This document shows, piece after piece, positions 1 to 8,427 of a stretch of DNA of 64,000 nucleotides. The notes below the pieces were generated by a model. The model was not told the origin of the DNA, did no database searches, and saw only the letters and a program-made list of their open reading frames with translations. The stretch's first letter is position 1; every line of letters starts with the position of its first letter. The stretch is taken from positions 62,001-126,000 of the forward strand of contig NZ_JAAFKG010000001.1 in the NCBI RefSeq assembly GCF_013299185.1, written 5' to 3'. The position numbers and the translations under genes were made by a program. This DNA is from Microcoleus sp. bin48.metabat.b7b8b9.023. GTDB taxonomy: Bacteria > Cyanobacteriota > Cyanobacteriia > Cyanobacteriales > Microcoleaceae.

Positions 1-135
1 CGCCCGCTTCGGGTTGATGACGTATGCTCGATCGACCTGCAATCTCTAATTGCAGAAGGCATGATGGCAAAAAGCAGAATATTTGACTATTTTAGACAAA
101 AGTCAACTGCTCGGTCGATCGAACTTTTTTCCTGA
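1..135 (+). CDS. Possible 3' end of an upstream gene (partial)
   Basis: The first reading frame is open from the window edge for 44 codons and stops at TGA 133-135. The peptide is mildly acidic/basic and helical in character near its end (MMAKSRIFDYFRQKS). No domain can be recognised from this short tail. It could be the C-terminus of the gene that precedes mltG, or a chance open frame. Low confidence. Confidence 0.25.
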   Translation, partial: RPLRVDDVCSIDLQSLIAEGMMAKSRIFDYFRQKSTARSIELFS

Positions 136-283
136 TTCCGCCTTCCTGTCAGCTCGGGCTATAGAATTGGGCAGCGTGAAGGGCATATTTTCAAGGGCTG
201 GTATCCGTAACTTTTCGGTCATCAATCGCAAGTCATCAGTCATTAGTCGCTACTTAATCGCCGCTTATCGAGGACAACGGATT

Positions 284-1408
284 ATGAGTAAAGAACAACT
301 GACCAAAGGCAGCGCGCGCGAGGGCCAAAAAAAATCCCCGAAAGTCTCTAAATGGTTGTTTTATCTGGCGTTACTGCCTGCAATTTGGGGAGTTTGCGCT
401 TGGCAGGGCTGGGCTTGGTGGAGCTGGGCTTCTGCCCCTCCTAAAACAGCCGCCGAGTCAACTTCCCCGTCCAAGGATGCTGCTGTTTCGATTCAAATCC
501 CCCCCGGTACTTCCAGTCAAAAAATCGGGCAGGATTTGGAAGCGGCGGGCTTAATTCGATCGGCAGGAGCATGGAATATGTGGGCTCGCTGGCTGACTAT
601 GCAAAACCGCGACGGAGGTTTTAAAGCCGGAACTTACCAACTGTCACCGACTCAGCCTCTGAGTGCGGTTGCTGAAAAAATTTGGAAGGGTGAAGTCGTA
701 CAGCAGAGTTTCACGATTCCCGAAGGGTGGTCATTGCAACAAATGAGCACTTATTTTGAAGCCCAAGGTTTTTTTCCAGCTAAGGATTTTATGGCGGCGG
801 CGAGTCAAGTTCCCTACGCTGATTACCCTTGGCTGCCCAGCGGCTTGCCTCATTTGGAAGGGTTTTTGTACCCGGATACTTATCAGCTAGACGGCGATGC
901 AGTCAGCCCGCAAGCTGTGATCAAACAAATGCTCGGCCGTTTCGAGCGGATAGCTTTACCGGTCTTTCAAAAAAATCAGAACAATACTAAGCTGTCTTTG
1001 AAAGAGTGGGTGACGCTGGCGAGTATTGTGGAAAAAGAAGCTGTGGTTGCTTCCGAGCGCCATCGCATTGCTGGGGTGTTTACCAGCCGCTTGAATAAGG
1101 GCATGAAATTGGGTTCCGATCCGACGGTGGAATACGCTCTCGGCATCAGACAAACGAAGGAGAAACCTCTGACTTTTAAGCAGGTGGAAACGCCTTCTCC
1201 CTACAATACCTATATGAATGTAGGGTTGCCGCCAACTCCTATCGCAGCTCCGGGAATCGCAAGTCTGGAAGCGACTCTGGCTCCTGAAAATACAGAATAC
1301 CTGTATTTTATGGCTCGATACGACGGCACTCACATTTTCAGCCGCACTCAGGCGGAACACGATGCTGCTGTGGCTCAAGTTGACCAGAAAGTGCGATCGG
1401 GTCAATAG
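284..1408 (+). CDS. mltG: Endolytic murein transglycosylase MltG (YceG-like)
   Basis: MltG cleaves nascent glycan strands in the inner-membrane periplasmic space and so helps terminate peptidoglycan polymerisation. The frame is open from 83, but the ATG at 284 has an AGGA sequence about 10 bases upstream and gives a 374-residue protein of normal architecture: a short basic cytoplasmic tail, one Trp-rich membrane segment (about residues 22-45), then a periplasmic YceG domain. The family motif ASIVEKE with its catalytic glutamate is at about residues 246-252, and GLPPTPIAAPG near the C-terminus is also characteristic. Codons upstream of 284 look like non-coding spacer. It is followed by yqeG and proB in the same direction, separated by repeat-filled spacers. 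Confidence 0.93.
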   Translation: MSKEQLTKGSAREGQKKSPKVSKWLFYLALLPAIWGVCAWQGWAWWSWASAPPKTAAESTSPSKDAAVSIQIPPGTSSQKIGQDLEAAGLIRSAGAWNMWARWLTMQNRDGGFKAGTYQLSPTQPLSAVAEKIWKGEVVQQSFTIPEGWSLQQMSTYFEAQGFFPAKDFMAAASQVPYADYPWLPSGLPHLEGFLYPDTYQLDGDAVSPQAVIKQMLGRFERIALPVFQKNQNNTKLSLKEWVTLASIVEKEAVVASERHRIAGVFTSRLNKGMKLGSDPTVEYALGIRQTKEKPLTFKQVETPSPYNTYMNVGLPPTPIAAPGIASLEATLAPENTEYLYFMARYDGTHIFSRTQAEHDAAVAQVDQKVRSGQ

Positions 1409-1427
1409 ATGGGCAAGGACTAATACA

Positions 1428-1540
1428 TATAGCCTTTCGAGCTGCCCTATGAGGTACTCATGGGCATAGGGCATAGGGCATAGGGCATAGGGCATAGGGC
1501 AGCCTCCGTGGGCATACCTCACCACGCTTGAGAACCGCTA
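1428..1540 (+). repeat. TATAGCC/TATAGCGGTT-ended interspersed element, copy a
   Basis: The left end reads TATAGCCTTTC...GAGGTACTCATGG. The right end is the inverse of TAGCGGTTCTCA...GAGGTATGCC. The centre is a run of about five heptamers (GGGCATA). The same two ends recur at 3864, 5790, 17997 and 21574 with other centres. The left half of the spacer between mltG and yqeG (1409-1783) is this element; the rest is A/T-rich with a run of AAAATCT heptamers ending at the yqeG start. Confidence 0.75.
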
Positions 1541-1783
1541 AAAGTAAAAAGTCAAAAGTTATATTGGATTCGGCTACATCGGAATTATACCGAGCGTTTG
1601 AAGGTTCTCAGGAGCAAGCGGGACAGCACTACACTCCGAAAATGCTGATTCGGATGCAAACGAAAACGATATTACAAAGCAAAAGCCATAATTATTGACT
1701 TTTTACTTTTGACTTTTTGAATGTTTAACTTCCCGCTTCTTATTTCTCAATCTAAAATCTAAAATCTAAAATCTAAAATCATT

Positions 1784-2305
1784 ATGACTTGGGGAAAACT
1801 ACTACAGCCAGACTTAGTTCTAGGCAATTCGATCGTAAATTTAACGGCTGATATTCTTGAGAAATATCAGATTAAAGGATTAGTGTTGGATGTGGATGAA
1901 ACCCTCGTTCCCATTACAGCAATGAATGCTTCTGAGGAACTCAGCCTGTGGGTGGCAGAAATTAAACCCATAGTATCCCTGTGGTTGGCGAGCAATAATT
2001 TAAGTCAGACTCGGATCGGTCGAATTGCTGAGTCTTTGAATCTACCTTACATCACTGGTGCGGCTAAGCCGTCGCGCCGCAAGTTGCGAAAAGCGGTGAC
2101 GGCGATGAATTTGCCGGTGGAACAGGTGGCGATGGTGGGCGATCGACTTTTTACTGATGTTTTGGCGGGAAATCGTTTGGGTATGTTTACTATTTTAGTT
2201 GAGCCAATGGTTGATGCTGGCTATGCGCTTCGCAAGTATCCGGTGCGTTCTTTTGAAGTTTGGGTGTCTCAAGCTTTGGGTGCTTCTCTTGATAGCAGAA
2301 ATTAG
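1784..2305 (+). CDS. YqeG-family HAD phosphatase (subfamily IIIA)
   Basis: A 173-residue soluble HAD hydrolase of the YqeG family, which is conserved in cyanobacteria and Firmicutes with an unsettled physiological substrate. HAD motif I is DVDETL at residues 36-41 (nucleophile D36, acid/base D38). Motif II lies in WLASNN, motif III is the lysine of GAAKPSRR, and motif IV is GDRLFTDVLAGN. The ATG directly follows a run of AAAATCT heptamers and there is no recognisable Shine-Dalgarno. It lies between mltG and proB in the same direction, but long repeat-filled gaps argue against tight co-transcription. Confidence 0.88.
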   Translation: MTWGKLLQPDLVLGNSIVNLTADILEKYQIKGLVLDVDETLVPITAMNASEELSLWVAEIKPIVSLWLASNNLSQTRIGRIAESLNLPYITGAAKPSRRKLRKAVTAMNLPVEQVAMVGDRLFTDVLAGNRLGMFTILVEPMVDAGYALRKYPVRSFEVWVSQALGASLDSRN

Positions 2306-2341
2306 TCATTGGTCATTGGTCATTAGTCATTGGTCAGAGTC

Positions 2342-2474
2342 ATATCACGTCCGATCAATTACCATAACAAAAACGGTTTGTTCGTAGTGCGGACTTCAGT
2401 CCGCAACAAGTGAGCGGACTGAAGTCCGCACTACGAGCCTTACTTATTTGGGGTCAATCGAGGGGACATGATAT
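2342..2474 (+). repeat. MITE-like element with ATATCATGTCC ends, copy 1
   Basis: The ends are imperfect inverted repeats (left ATATCACGTCC, right GGACATGATAT) that extend to GAGTCAT on both sides. The core is a long hairpin, GTAGTGCGGACTTCAGTCCGC and its inverse. Copies 2 and 3 (24287, 59452) have the same ends and core; copy 4 (60476) has related ends and a different core. It fills most of the yqeG-proB spacer. Confidence 0.75.
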
Positions 2475-2648
2475 GACTCCATCATCAAGCATACAAACTT
2501 TGTAAAGTCGGGGACGCTCGCGAGCTATGCAAAACAGAGAGGCTCTATATCAAAACTTGCATTCTTCACTACAAATCAATTAATTTGATTGCGGTCATCC
2601 GATCGCAGATAATATAACTAATAACTAATAACTAATAACTAATAACCG

Positions 2649-3758
2649 ATGACTCAAACTATTGTTGTTAAAATAGGAACTTCGACACTTACTCGATCGA
2701 CTACCGGGAACTTAGCTCTCTCAACTATTGCTACATTAGTCGAGATTTTGGCCGGTTTGCAGCAACAAGGCCATCGAGTAGTATTGGTTTCTTCCGGTGC
2801 GGTGGGAGTGGGCTGCGCGCGCTTGGGCTTGACGGAACGCCCGCGAAATATCGCTCTGAAACAGGCTGTGGCCGCCGTCGGACAAGGGCGGCTGATGCGC
2901 GTGTACGATGACTTGTTCACTACTCTACAACAGCCGATCGCCCAAGTATTGCTCACCAGAGGCGATTTAGTACAGCGCAACGGGTATGTTAATGCCTGCA
3001 ATACGTTTCAGCAACTGCTCAAATTGGGCGTAATTCCGATCGTCAATGAGAACGATACAGTAGCGGTAGACGAGCTCAAATTTGGGGATAACGACACGCT
3101 TTCGGCGCTAGTAGCGAGTTTGGTAGAAGCAGATTGGTTGTTTGTACTCACGGATGTCGATCGACTGTATTCAGCAGATCCGCGCAGCAATCCCGACGCA
3201 CAGCCGATCGCCCTAGTCGAAAGTATGGCACAACTCACAGCATTGGACGTACAAACAGGAGATTCCCGCAGCGGTTGGGGAACCGGCGGAATGGTGACAA
3301 AAATTGAAGCCGCCAGAATCGCCACAGCATCAGGAGTACGCACAGTCATCACCAACGGCTGCTTTCCTGGTAATATTGAGAAAATATTGAACGGCGAGGC
3401 GATCGGCACTCAATTCGAGCCGCAACCGCGCCCAGTCAACGCTAGAAAACACTGGATAGCCAACGTCTTAATTCCAGCCGGAAAACTGTATTTAGATGCG
3501 GGTGCTGTCAAGGCAATTTCCCACGGCGGAAAATCGCTGTTAGCTGCGGGAATTGCTCAAGTAGAAGGAGAATTTCAAGCTGATGATTCCGTGCAATTGT
3601 GCGACGGAGAAGGCAAACAAATTGCGAGGGGACTTGTGAATTATAGCAGCTTAGAGTTGAGACAAATCAAAGGGTGCAAATCAGATAAAATTGCTGAAAT
3701 TTTAGGCTATGCAGGCGTAGAAACCGCAGTACACCGAGATAACTTAGTGATTGTTTAA
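2649..3758 (+). CDS. proB: Glutamate 5-kinase ProB with C-terminal PUA domain
   Basis: Glutamate 5-kinase phosphorylates L-glutamate to gamma-glutamyl phosphate, the first committed step of proline synthesis in the cytoplasm. The protein has 369 residues, the normal length for the two-domain form. An amino-acid-kinase domain (about 1-255) carries KIGTSTL at the N-terminus, [25 protein letters not shown] and [15 protein letters not shown] domain follows (about 275-369). The ATG follows a run of TAACTAA heptamers with no visible Shine-Dalgarno. proA is not in this window. Confidence 0.95.
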   Translation: MTQTIVVKIGTSTLTRSTTGNLALSTIATLVEILAGLQQQGHRVVLVSSGAVGVGCARLGLTERPRNIALKQAVAAVGQGRLMRVYDDLFTTLQQPIAQVLLTRGDLVQRNGYVNACNTFQQLLKLGVIPIVNENDTVAVDELKFGDNDTLSALVASLVEADWLFVLTDVDRLYSADPRSNPDAQPIALVESMAQLTALDVQTGDSRSGWGTGGMVTKIEAARIATASGVRTVITNGCFPGNIEKILNGEAIGTQFEPQPRPVNARKHWIANVLIPAGKLYLDAGAVKAISHGGKSLLAAGIAQVEGEFQADDSVQLCDGEGKQIARGLVNYSSLELRQIKGCKSDKIAEILGYAGVETAVHRDNLVIV

Positions 3759-3863
3759 TTATTAATTACATAACCCGTAGGGTGCATCGCCATTCACAAT
3801 CCCTAAAAAAATAGCGACAATCTCATAGCGACGCACCTACAAATATTGTTGCATGATTCTTGA

Positions 3864-4010
3864 TATAGCGGTTATCAAAAAAGTGAGGTATGCCCACGGA
3901 TGACTCTGCCCTATGTCCTATGCCCTATGCCCTATGCCCTATGCCCTATGCCCTATTCCCTATTCCCTATTCCCATGAGTACCTCATATGGGAACTCGAA
4001 AGGCTATATA
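3864..4010 (-). repeat. TATAGCC/TATAGCGGTT-ended interspersed element, copy b
   Basis: This is copy a in the opposite orientation. It begins TATAGCGGTTATCA...GAGGTATGCC and ends with the inverse of TATAGCCTTTCGAG...GAGGTACTCATG. The centre is a longer run of GCCCTAT/TTCCCTA heptamers. It lies in the convergent spacer between proB and the minus-strand gene at 4044-4799. Confidence 0.72.
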
Positions 4011-4043
4011 TGGTGTTAGTAGCAATAAATTGTAGAAATAATA

Positions 4044-4799
4044 TTAACAAACGTCTAAACAGTCAACAGTGCGATCGAACGCAGAAATCGAGGATACTTG
4101 CAGCACAGTTTTGCAAGAATTTGTTGTGCTGTGTCCAAATAGCTCCTGCATCGCTTCTGTAAATAGTTCAAATACATTTTTTGCTAATTCTAAAGCTTCT
4201 TGGCGTTCCGCATCAGAAAGTTCTATCTCTGCTAAAACTTGCAACATCTCCGGTGTATTTAAAATGTGATGATTTTCCAAACCCACATAACTTCCTCCCA
4301 AATAAACATATTCTTTTTTATTGATTTTCTCTAATTCCATAATCACTGCTAGCGCCGCCTCACAAAAAACTGTCGCGGTTCCTTCCAAGGCTTCGGCTAA
4401 CACCAGTTTCTGAATGGGAGAGGCTTTCCAAGCATAGCGTTCGAGCGCCGAACAGAGCGATCGAGTTTTTTTCGTTTCTTCACCCCAAAGCAGCCTGAAG
4501 TCGCCGTAACTCATTAATTTGTTGAAGCCCAATGTCTCTAGATGTTGCAGATACCCGTACCAGTAGTAGTTTTCTTTGTAAGTATATTTGTTAATCAGTT
4601 CCTGAACCTTGTTATTGCTGGAAGATTCTCGGAGGACGTACTTGTTTAAATCGCTCAAGCCCATAGCCAAAGGATCGAGTACAGGTGCAAAAATTAGTCG
4701 TTGATTCGGGTGAATGTGTTTATTAGCTAGAAATTCAAATAACGGCAATTTTGCAAACTCATCTTTTTTTTGTGCAATGAATGCCATAATTTCTTTCAT
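4044..4799 (-). CDS. Unassigned all-helical protein, possibly heme-oxygenase-like fold
   Basis: A 251-residue soluble protein I cannot assign to a named family. It is predicted almost entirely helical, with a short N-terminal helix followed by LANKHIHPNQRLIFAP, a helix with YGYLQHLETLG, then FCEAALAVIMELE and VGLENHHILNTPEM. The spacing of His/Glu clusters on helices resembles heme-oxygenase-like or di-iron (TenA/HDO) folds, but I cannot confirm metal ligands. The start is well supported: GAGGAAAAAGCT directly precedes ATG at 4799. The C-terminus after about residue 225 is Ser/Thr/Cys-rich. It converges on proB and has a 500-bp non-coding region upstream, so it is probably monocistronic. Confidence 0.65.
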   Translation of the reverse strand: MKEIMAFIAQKKDEFAKLPLFEFLANKHIHPNQRLIFAPVLDPLAMGLSDLNKYVLRESSSNNKVQELINKYTYKENYYWYGYLQHLETLGFNKLMSYGDFRLLWGEETKKTRSLCSALERYAWKASPIQKLVLAEALEGTATVFCEAALAVIMELEKINKKEYVYLGGSYVGLENHHILNTPEMLQVLAEIELSDAERQEALELAKNVFELFTEAMQELFGHSTTNSCKTVLQVSSISAFDRTVDCLDVC

Positions 4800-5307
4800 A
4801 GCTTTTTCCTCGAAGTGGCTGTTATCAAGATAATCTCGATCCCTTCATTAATTATCTATGTTTGTGAGTCTAAGTAATTGTGTTTCTTGTCATACATATT
4901 TGTATTTAAGATCATATATTTAGCGTGTTTGCCGTCACAAAAAAAATGTGATTTGCATCATGTTATGTGAAATTACAAAATGTCATTGCGAACGTAAGGC
5001 ATTGAAGTGAAGCAATCGCAGGGATCGGAGACTACTTTTCTCTGCTGTTGCAACCGTAGCCCAGATAAGTATTTAGACGGACACGATCTAAGTCAAAACT
5101 TAAGCAGAACCGATGAAAAATAGATCCTGCGATTAAAGACACAGATTTTGCGATCGCAAGGGGTAGCTGGCCGTGACAGAAATATCTAATTAATGCGTGA
5201 GTCCTGTAAGTCTACAAATAACAATTTGCTCTTCCCAGAATTGCCTTTAGGTGCATTGTGAGCTACTCTGTCTTTTGGATCGGTTAAGAAAACAATAGGA
5301 GTTAATC
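4800..5307. other. Non-coding spacer upstream of ndk and the divergent gene
   Basis: 508 bp between divergent genes. I see no coding frame. It is A/T-rich near 4850-4980 and carries a short sequence with HIP1-like AAGCAATCGCAGG. The last bases give the AGGAG ribosome binding site of ndk (5297-5301). Promoters for both neighbours must lie here, but I cannot place them with confidence. Confidence 0.5.
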
Positions 5308-5757
5308 TTGGAACGGACTTTTTTAGCGATTAAGCCCGACGGCGTACAGCGCGGACTCGTCGGCGAAATTATCGGTCGTTTTGAAGCCAAAGGCTTTACC
5401 CTAGTTGGGATGAAGCTAATCACGGCGAGTCGCGAACTAGCCGAACAGCATTACGCCGTACACAAAGAAAGACCGTTTTTTGCGGGACTGGTAGACTTCA
5501 TCACTTCCGGGCCGATGGTGGCGATGGTGTGGGAAGGGGACGGCGTTGTGGCGTCGGCGAGAAAAATGATTGGCGCGACAAATCCTCTGAATTCTGAACC
5601 GGGAACAATTCGCGGCGATTTGGCTGTGAATGTTGGCCGCAATATTATTCACGGTTCTGATGCTGTCGAGACTGCAAATCAGGAAATTAGTCTCTGGTTT
5701 AAACCTGAAGAATTAAGTGCTTGGACTCCTTGTTTGAGTCCTTGGACTGTGGAGTAG
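5308..5757 (+). CDS. ndk: Nucleoside diphosphate kinase
   Basis: Ndk transfers the gamma phosphate from NTPs to NDPs through a phosphohistidine and balances nucleotide pools. The protein has 149 residues, the usual bacterial length. [13 protein letters not shown] near the N-terminus and NIIHGSD with catalytic His115 are visible, as is the C-terminal ELSAW motif. The initiation codon is TTG at 5308: AGGAG sits at 5297-5301 and the protein begins exactly where the family does ([12 protein letters not shown]). A 9-bp perfect hairpin (5768-5788) follows the stop codon. Confidence 0.96.
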   Translation: MERTFLAIKPDGVQRGLVGEIIGRFEAKGFTLVGMKLITASRELAEQHYAVHKERPFFAGLVDFITSGPMVAMVWEGDGVVASARKMIGATNPLNSEPGTIRGDLAVNVGRNIIHGSDAVETANQEISLWFKPEELSAWTPCLSPWTVE

Positions 5758-5767
5758 TTTTGATGTT

Positions 5768-5788
5768 CTCCCGATTGTTAATCGGGAG
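5768..5788 (+). terminator. Hairpin downstream of ndk
   Basis: CTCCCGATT-GTT-AATCGGGAG forms a perfect 9-bp stem with a 3-base loop, 10 bases after the ndk stop. There is no T-tract, so it may be an mRNA-stabilising hairpin rather than an intrinsic terminator. Confidence 0.45.
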
Positions 5789-5789
5789 A

Positions 5790-5896
5790 TATAGCCTTTC
5801 TCAGAAAGATGAGGTACTCATGGGAATGGGGCATAGGGCATGGGGCATAGGGCATAAGACTAGCGGGCATACCTCACTTTTTTGAGAAAGGCTATA
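5790..5896 (+). repeat. TATAGCC/TATAGCC-ended interspersed element, copy c
   Basis: The ends are TATAGCCTTTCTCAGAAAGATGAGGTACTCATGG and, inverted, TATAGCC/TTTCTCAAAAAA..GAGGTATGCC (given here in pieces), with GGGCATA-type heptamers between them. Here both ends carry the TATAGCC version. It directly abuts the ndk hairpin. Confidence 0.72.
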
Positions 5897-5947
5897 TTCT
5901 TATTTTTAATAATAATCAAGTCGCATTTATATAATTTTTTTTGACCA

Positions 5948-6670
5948 CCCAAATCCCAGAAACCGGGTTTCTTCCCTTATCTCTCGTACTCCATCAAAAA
6001 TTGTCGCAGAAACCCGGTTTCTCGCCACCCAGCCAGAGAATTAAACTACCTAAATCCCAGAAACCGGGTTTCTTCCCCGAGCTCTCGTACTTCACCGAAA
6101 ATTGTCGCAGAAACCCGGTTTCTCGCCACCCAGCCAGAGAATTAAACTACCTAAATCCCAGAAACCGGGTTTCTTCCCCGAGCTCTCGTATTTCACCGAA
6201 AATTGTCGCAGAAACCCGGTTTCTCGCCACCCAGCCAGAGAATTAAACTACCTAAATCCCAGAAACCGGGTTTCTTCCCCGAGCTCTCGTATTTCACCGA
6301 AAATTGTCGCAGAAACCCGGTTTCTCGCCACCCAGCCAGAGAATTAAACTACCTAAATCCCAGAAACCGGGTTTCTTCCCCGAGCTCTCGTATTTCACCG
6401 AAAATTGTCGCAGAAACCCGGTTTCTCGCCACCCAACGAGAGAATTCAACGCATCCAAATCCCAGAAACCGGGTTGATTCCCCGAGCTCTCGTACTTCAC
6501 CGAAAATTGTCGCAGAAACCCGGTTTCTCGCCACCCAGCGAGAGAATTCAACGCATCCAAATCCCAGAAACCATGTTTCTTCCCTTATTTCTCGTACTCC
6601 ACCGAAAATTGTCCCAGAAACCCGGTTTCTCGCCACGCAGCGAGAGAATTAAACTTACCCAATCTCAGAA
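5948..6670. repeat. Tandem array of about seven 101-102-bp units
   Basis: Units begin (AAATCCCAGAAACC) at 5951, 6052, 6153, 6254, 6355, 6457 and 6559, so the period is 101 bp changing to 102 bp. Each unit contains two near-palindromes, AGAAACCGGGTTTCT and AGAAACCCGGTTTCT, about 45 bases apart. The middle units are almost identical, and the last one decays near 6660. The unit length is not a multiple of three, so open frames through the array cycle and are not believable genes. It lies in the convergent spacer between ndk and the radical SAM gene. Confidence 0.9.
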
Positions 6671-6821
6671 AACTATGTAAAAATGGTAGAAAAGGGTGCG
6701 TGACAATTCATAGTCCCTGGTATGTATCAGGATTTTTCGCGGTCACACACACTACAACTATAACTCTTTAAAAAATTGAGGACTAAAGTCCTTACTACAA
6801 ACCTCAATACAATTCATCAAA

Positions 6822-6852
6822 CAAAAAACCGGGTTTTTTACCAAAACCCGGC
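6822..6852 (-). terminator. Intrinsic terminator of the radical SAM gene
   Basis: On the minus strand the sequence reads GCCGGGTTTT, a short loop, AAAACCCGG and then TTTTTT. This gives a 9-bp G/C-topped stem followed by a T-tract, starting 37 bases past the stop codon of the 6889-7962 gene. The stem uses the AAACCGGGTTT repeat word that is common in this window. Confidence 0.65.
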
Positions 6853-6888
6853 TACCATGAACACCAGCAATTTTAACACTCTCAAACC

Positions 6889-7962
6889 TCAATTCTTCAA
6901 TAACTTCATGCCCATTTTCACCTTGTCAAAAATCGTCTTTTGCGACACACAAGTAATCAGACACAACTTGCCACAATTCAAAGTATCGCGGCGGACTTCC
7001 TGAGCTTTTTCGCCGTACCAAATCTCGCGAGCACTGGCTTCTTTCACATTGCCAATCACCGGATATTCATCGCACAATTTTACATCGCCGCGCGTATCAA
7101 TCCAGTAATTGCGGAGTCCAACACGACAAGGCCGAGTCGAATCAGGAGCTTTTTGTTCCTGGAAGTGAGGAACCATCAAACGCAATACTTCATCGCTGTT
7201 CATAATTGGTGCGCCGTTTTTCTTCATATCTATTAAGCGCTCAATTACCTGTGAAAATTCTTCCCTGTCTTCTTCTTCTACCCACAATTCCGAATAGGTT
7301 TCTGGTGTCCAGCGGTTGACTGGTTGGAAGTTCACCGTCGTGGCTCCAATTCCTTTCGCCCACGTTACAATTTCCTCTAGGTGGCGGAAGTTGAGCCGAT
7401 TGATAGTTGGTTTGACGTTGATTGGAAACAGGACGTTTTGTTTTTCTTGTTCTTCCCGCAGATAACCGATTCCTTTGGAAAGTCTGTCAAACAATCCGGG
7501 TTGACCGCGCAAATAATCGTGCAATTCTGCGTTCGGCCCGTCAACGGACATATTCACATTAAAAGGACGCGCCGCTACAGTTTTCGCTGCATTTTCCCGA
7601 GTCATGCAGTAGCCGTTTGTGGTGACACCGGCGTGGATGCCATTTTTGTTGGCAAATGTTAGCAAGTCTAGAAAACCTTTCTTAATATAAGGTTCGCCAC
7701 CGCTAAAGTTGATGGAAAATTCGCCGATAAATTCTTTGACACTCAACAGGGCATTTTGCCAATCTTCGATGGTCATTTCGTCTTTATATTCTTTGAGGCG
7801 CCAATACTCGCATTGACGGCATTTCACGTTGCAGTGCTCGTTGACAATCCCGTAAAAAGTAACTGGGGTTGTCATGTCTACCCCTGTATTGATCCGCAGC
7901 GATTCGGCTACTGCACTCTTGGTGTGTTTGACGCCCAGTCTGGATAAAGTTAAAGCATCCAT
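6889..7962 (-). CDS. Radical SAM/SPASM-type protein of unassigned substrate
   Basis: A 357-residue radical SAM enzyme. The [4Fe-4S] motif CNVKCRQC places C44, C48 and C51 near the N-terminus, followed by the SAM-binding INFSGGEPY motif and the MSVDGP strand typical of the SPASM/MoaA-like group. A C-terminal cysteine set (PCRVG, KLCDEYP, LNCGKLCLITC) suggests an auxiliary cluster. The start at 7962 has AAGGAA about 8 bases upstream. No adjacent peptide precursor or partner gene is visible, so its substrate cannot be named. An intrinsic terminator follows, so it is probably monocistronic. It is divergent from the ABC permease across a 465-bp A/T-rich region. Confidence 0.85.
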   Translation of the reverse strand: MDALTLSRLGVKHTKSAVAESLRINTGVDMTTPVTFYGIVNEHCNVKCRQCEYWRLKEYKDEMTIEDWQNALLSVKEFIGEFSINFSGGEPYIKKGFLDLLTFANKNGIHAGVTTNGYCMTRENAAKTVAARPFNVNMSVDGPNAELHDYLRGQPGLFDRLSKGIGYLREEQEKQNVLFPINVKPTINRLNFRHLEEIVTWAKGIGATTVNFQPVNRWTPETYSELWVEEEDREEFSQVIERLIDMKKNGAPIMNSDEVLRLMVPHFQEQKAPDSTRPCRVGLRNYWIDTRGDVKLCDEYPVIGNVKEASAREIWYGEKAQEVRRDTLNCGKLCLITCVSQKTIFDKVKMGMKLLKN

Positions 7963-8427
7963 GTTTTTGTTTCCTTAGGTGTTGTTACTTAAGTCAATGT
8001 TATGAAATCGAGCTTGGTAAGTATGGTTACGTATTCCTCGTTACCTATTTCTTTTGAGTACGTACTTTTGAATACGTATGCACCATCCTAATCGTCTCTT
8101 TTGGATATAGGTAGATGATTTTAAAAAATTTATAATATGAAGCATTGTAACATATTAGTATTTCAAATGTATCAAGTGATTATTTGTGTTTAAAGATGAA
8201 TTCTGCTTAATAAGTGGCAGAAAGTATCAGCCTGAAATTGACTTAAATTAATAAATTGTAAATTTTACTGAAGATTTGTTAAATAACTTAATAATTATTC
8301 TCAGTGAAATTACTTAAGTATGCAGTACCAATAACTTAAAGTTATAATGAAGTGTGTGGGCCATAAAGCATTTAACTTCACACAACCTTTAAAATATGAA
8401 GGAATTTAAGTATTTCAACGGCAAAAA
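7963..8427. other. A/T-rich divergent promoter region
   Basis: 465 bp between divergently transcribed genes, very A/T-rich (8100-8330). I see no coding frame, no repeat family found elsewhere in the window and no recognisable operator. GAAGGAATTTAAG at 8399-8411 may be the ribosome binding region of the permease. Confidence 0.5.

Noticed and set aside
956..1525. A 189-codon minus-strand frame ending in mltG
   Set aside because: Its N-terminus is the GGGCATA heptamer repeat and the rest is antisense to mltG; no motifs.
5941..6680. Several overlapping frames through the 101-bp array encoding repeats of NPRNRVSSPSS or SQKPGFSPP
   Set aside because: The period is not a multiple of three, so the same DNA is read in all frames; there is no ribosome binding site and the array is a palindromic repeat.
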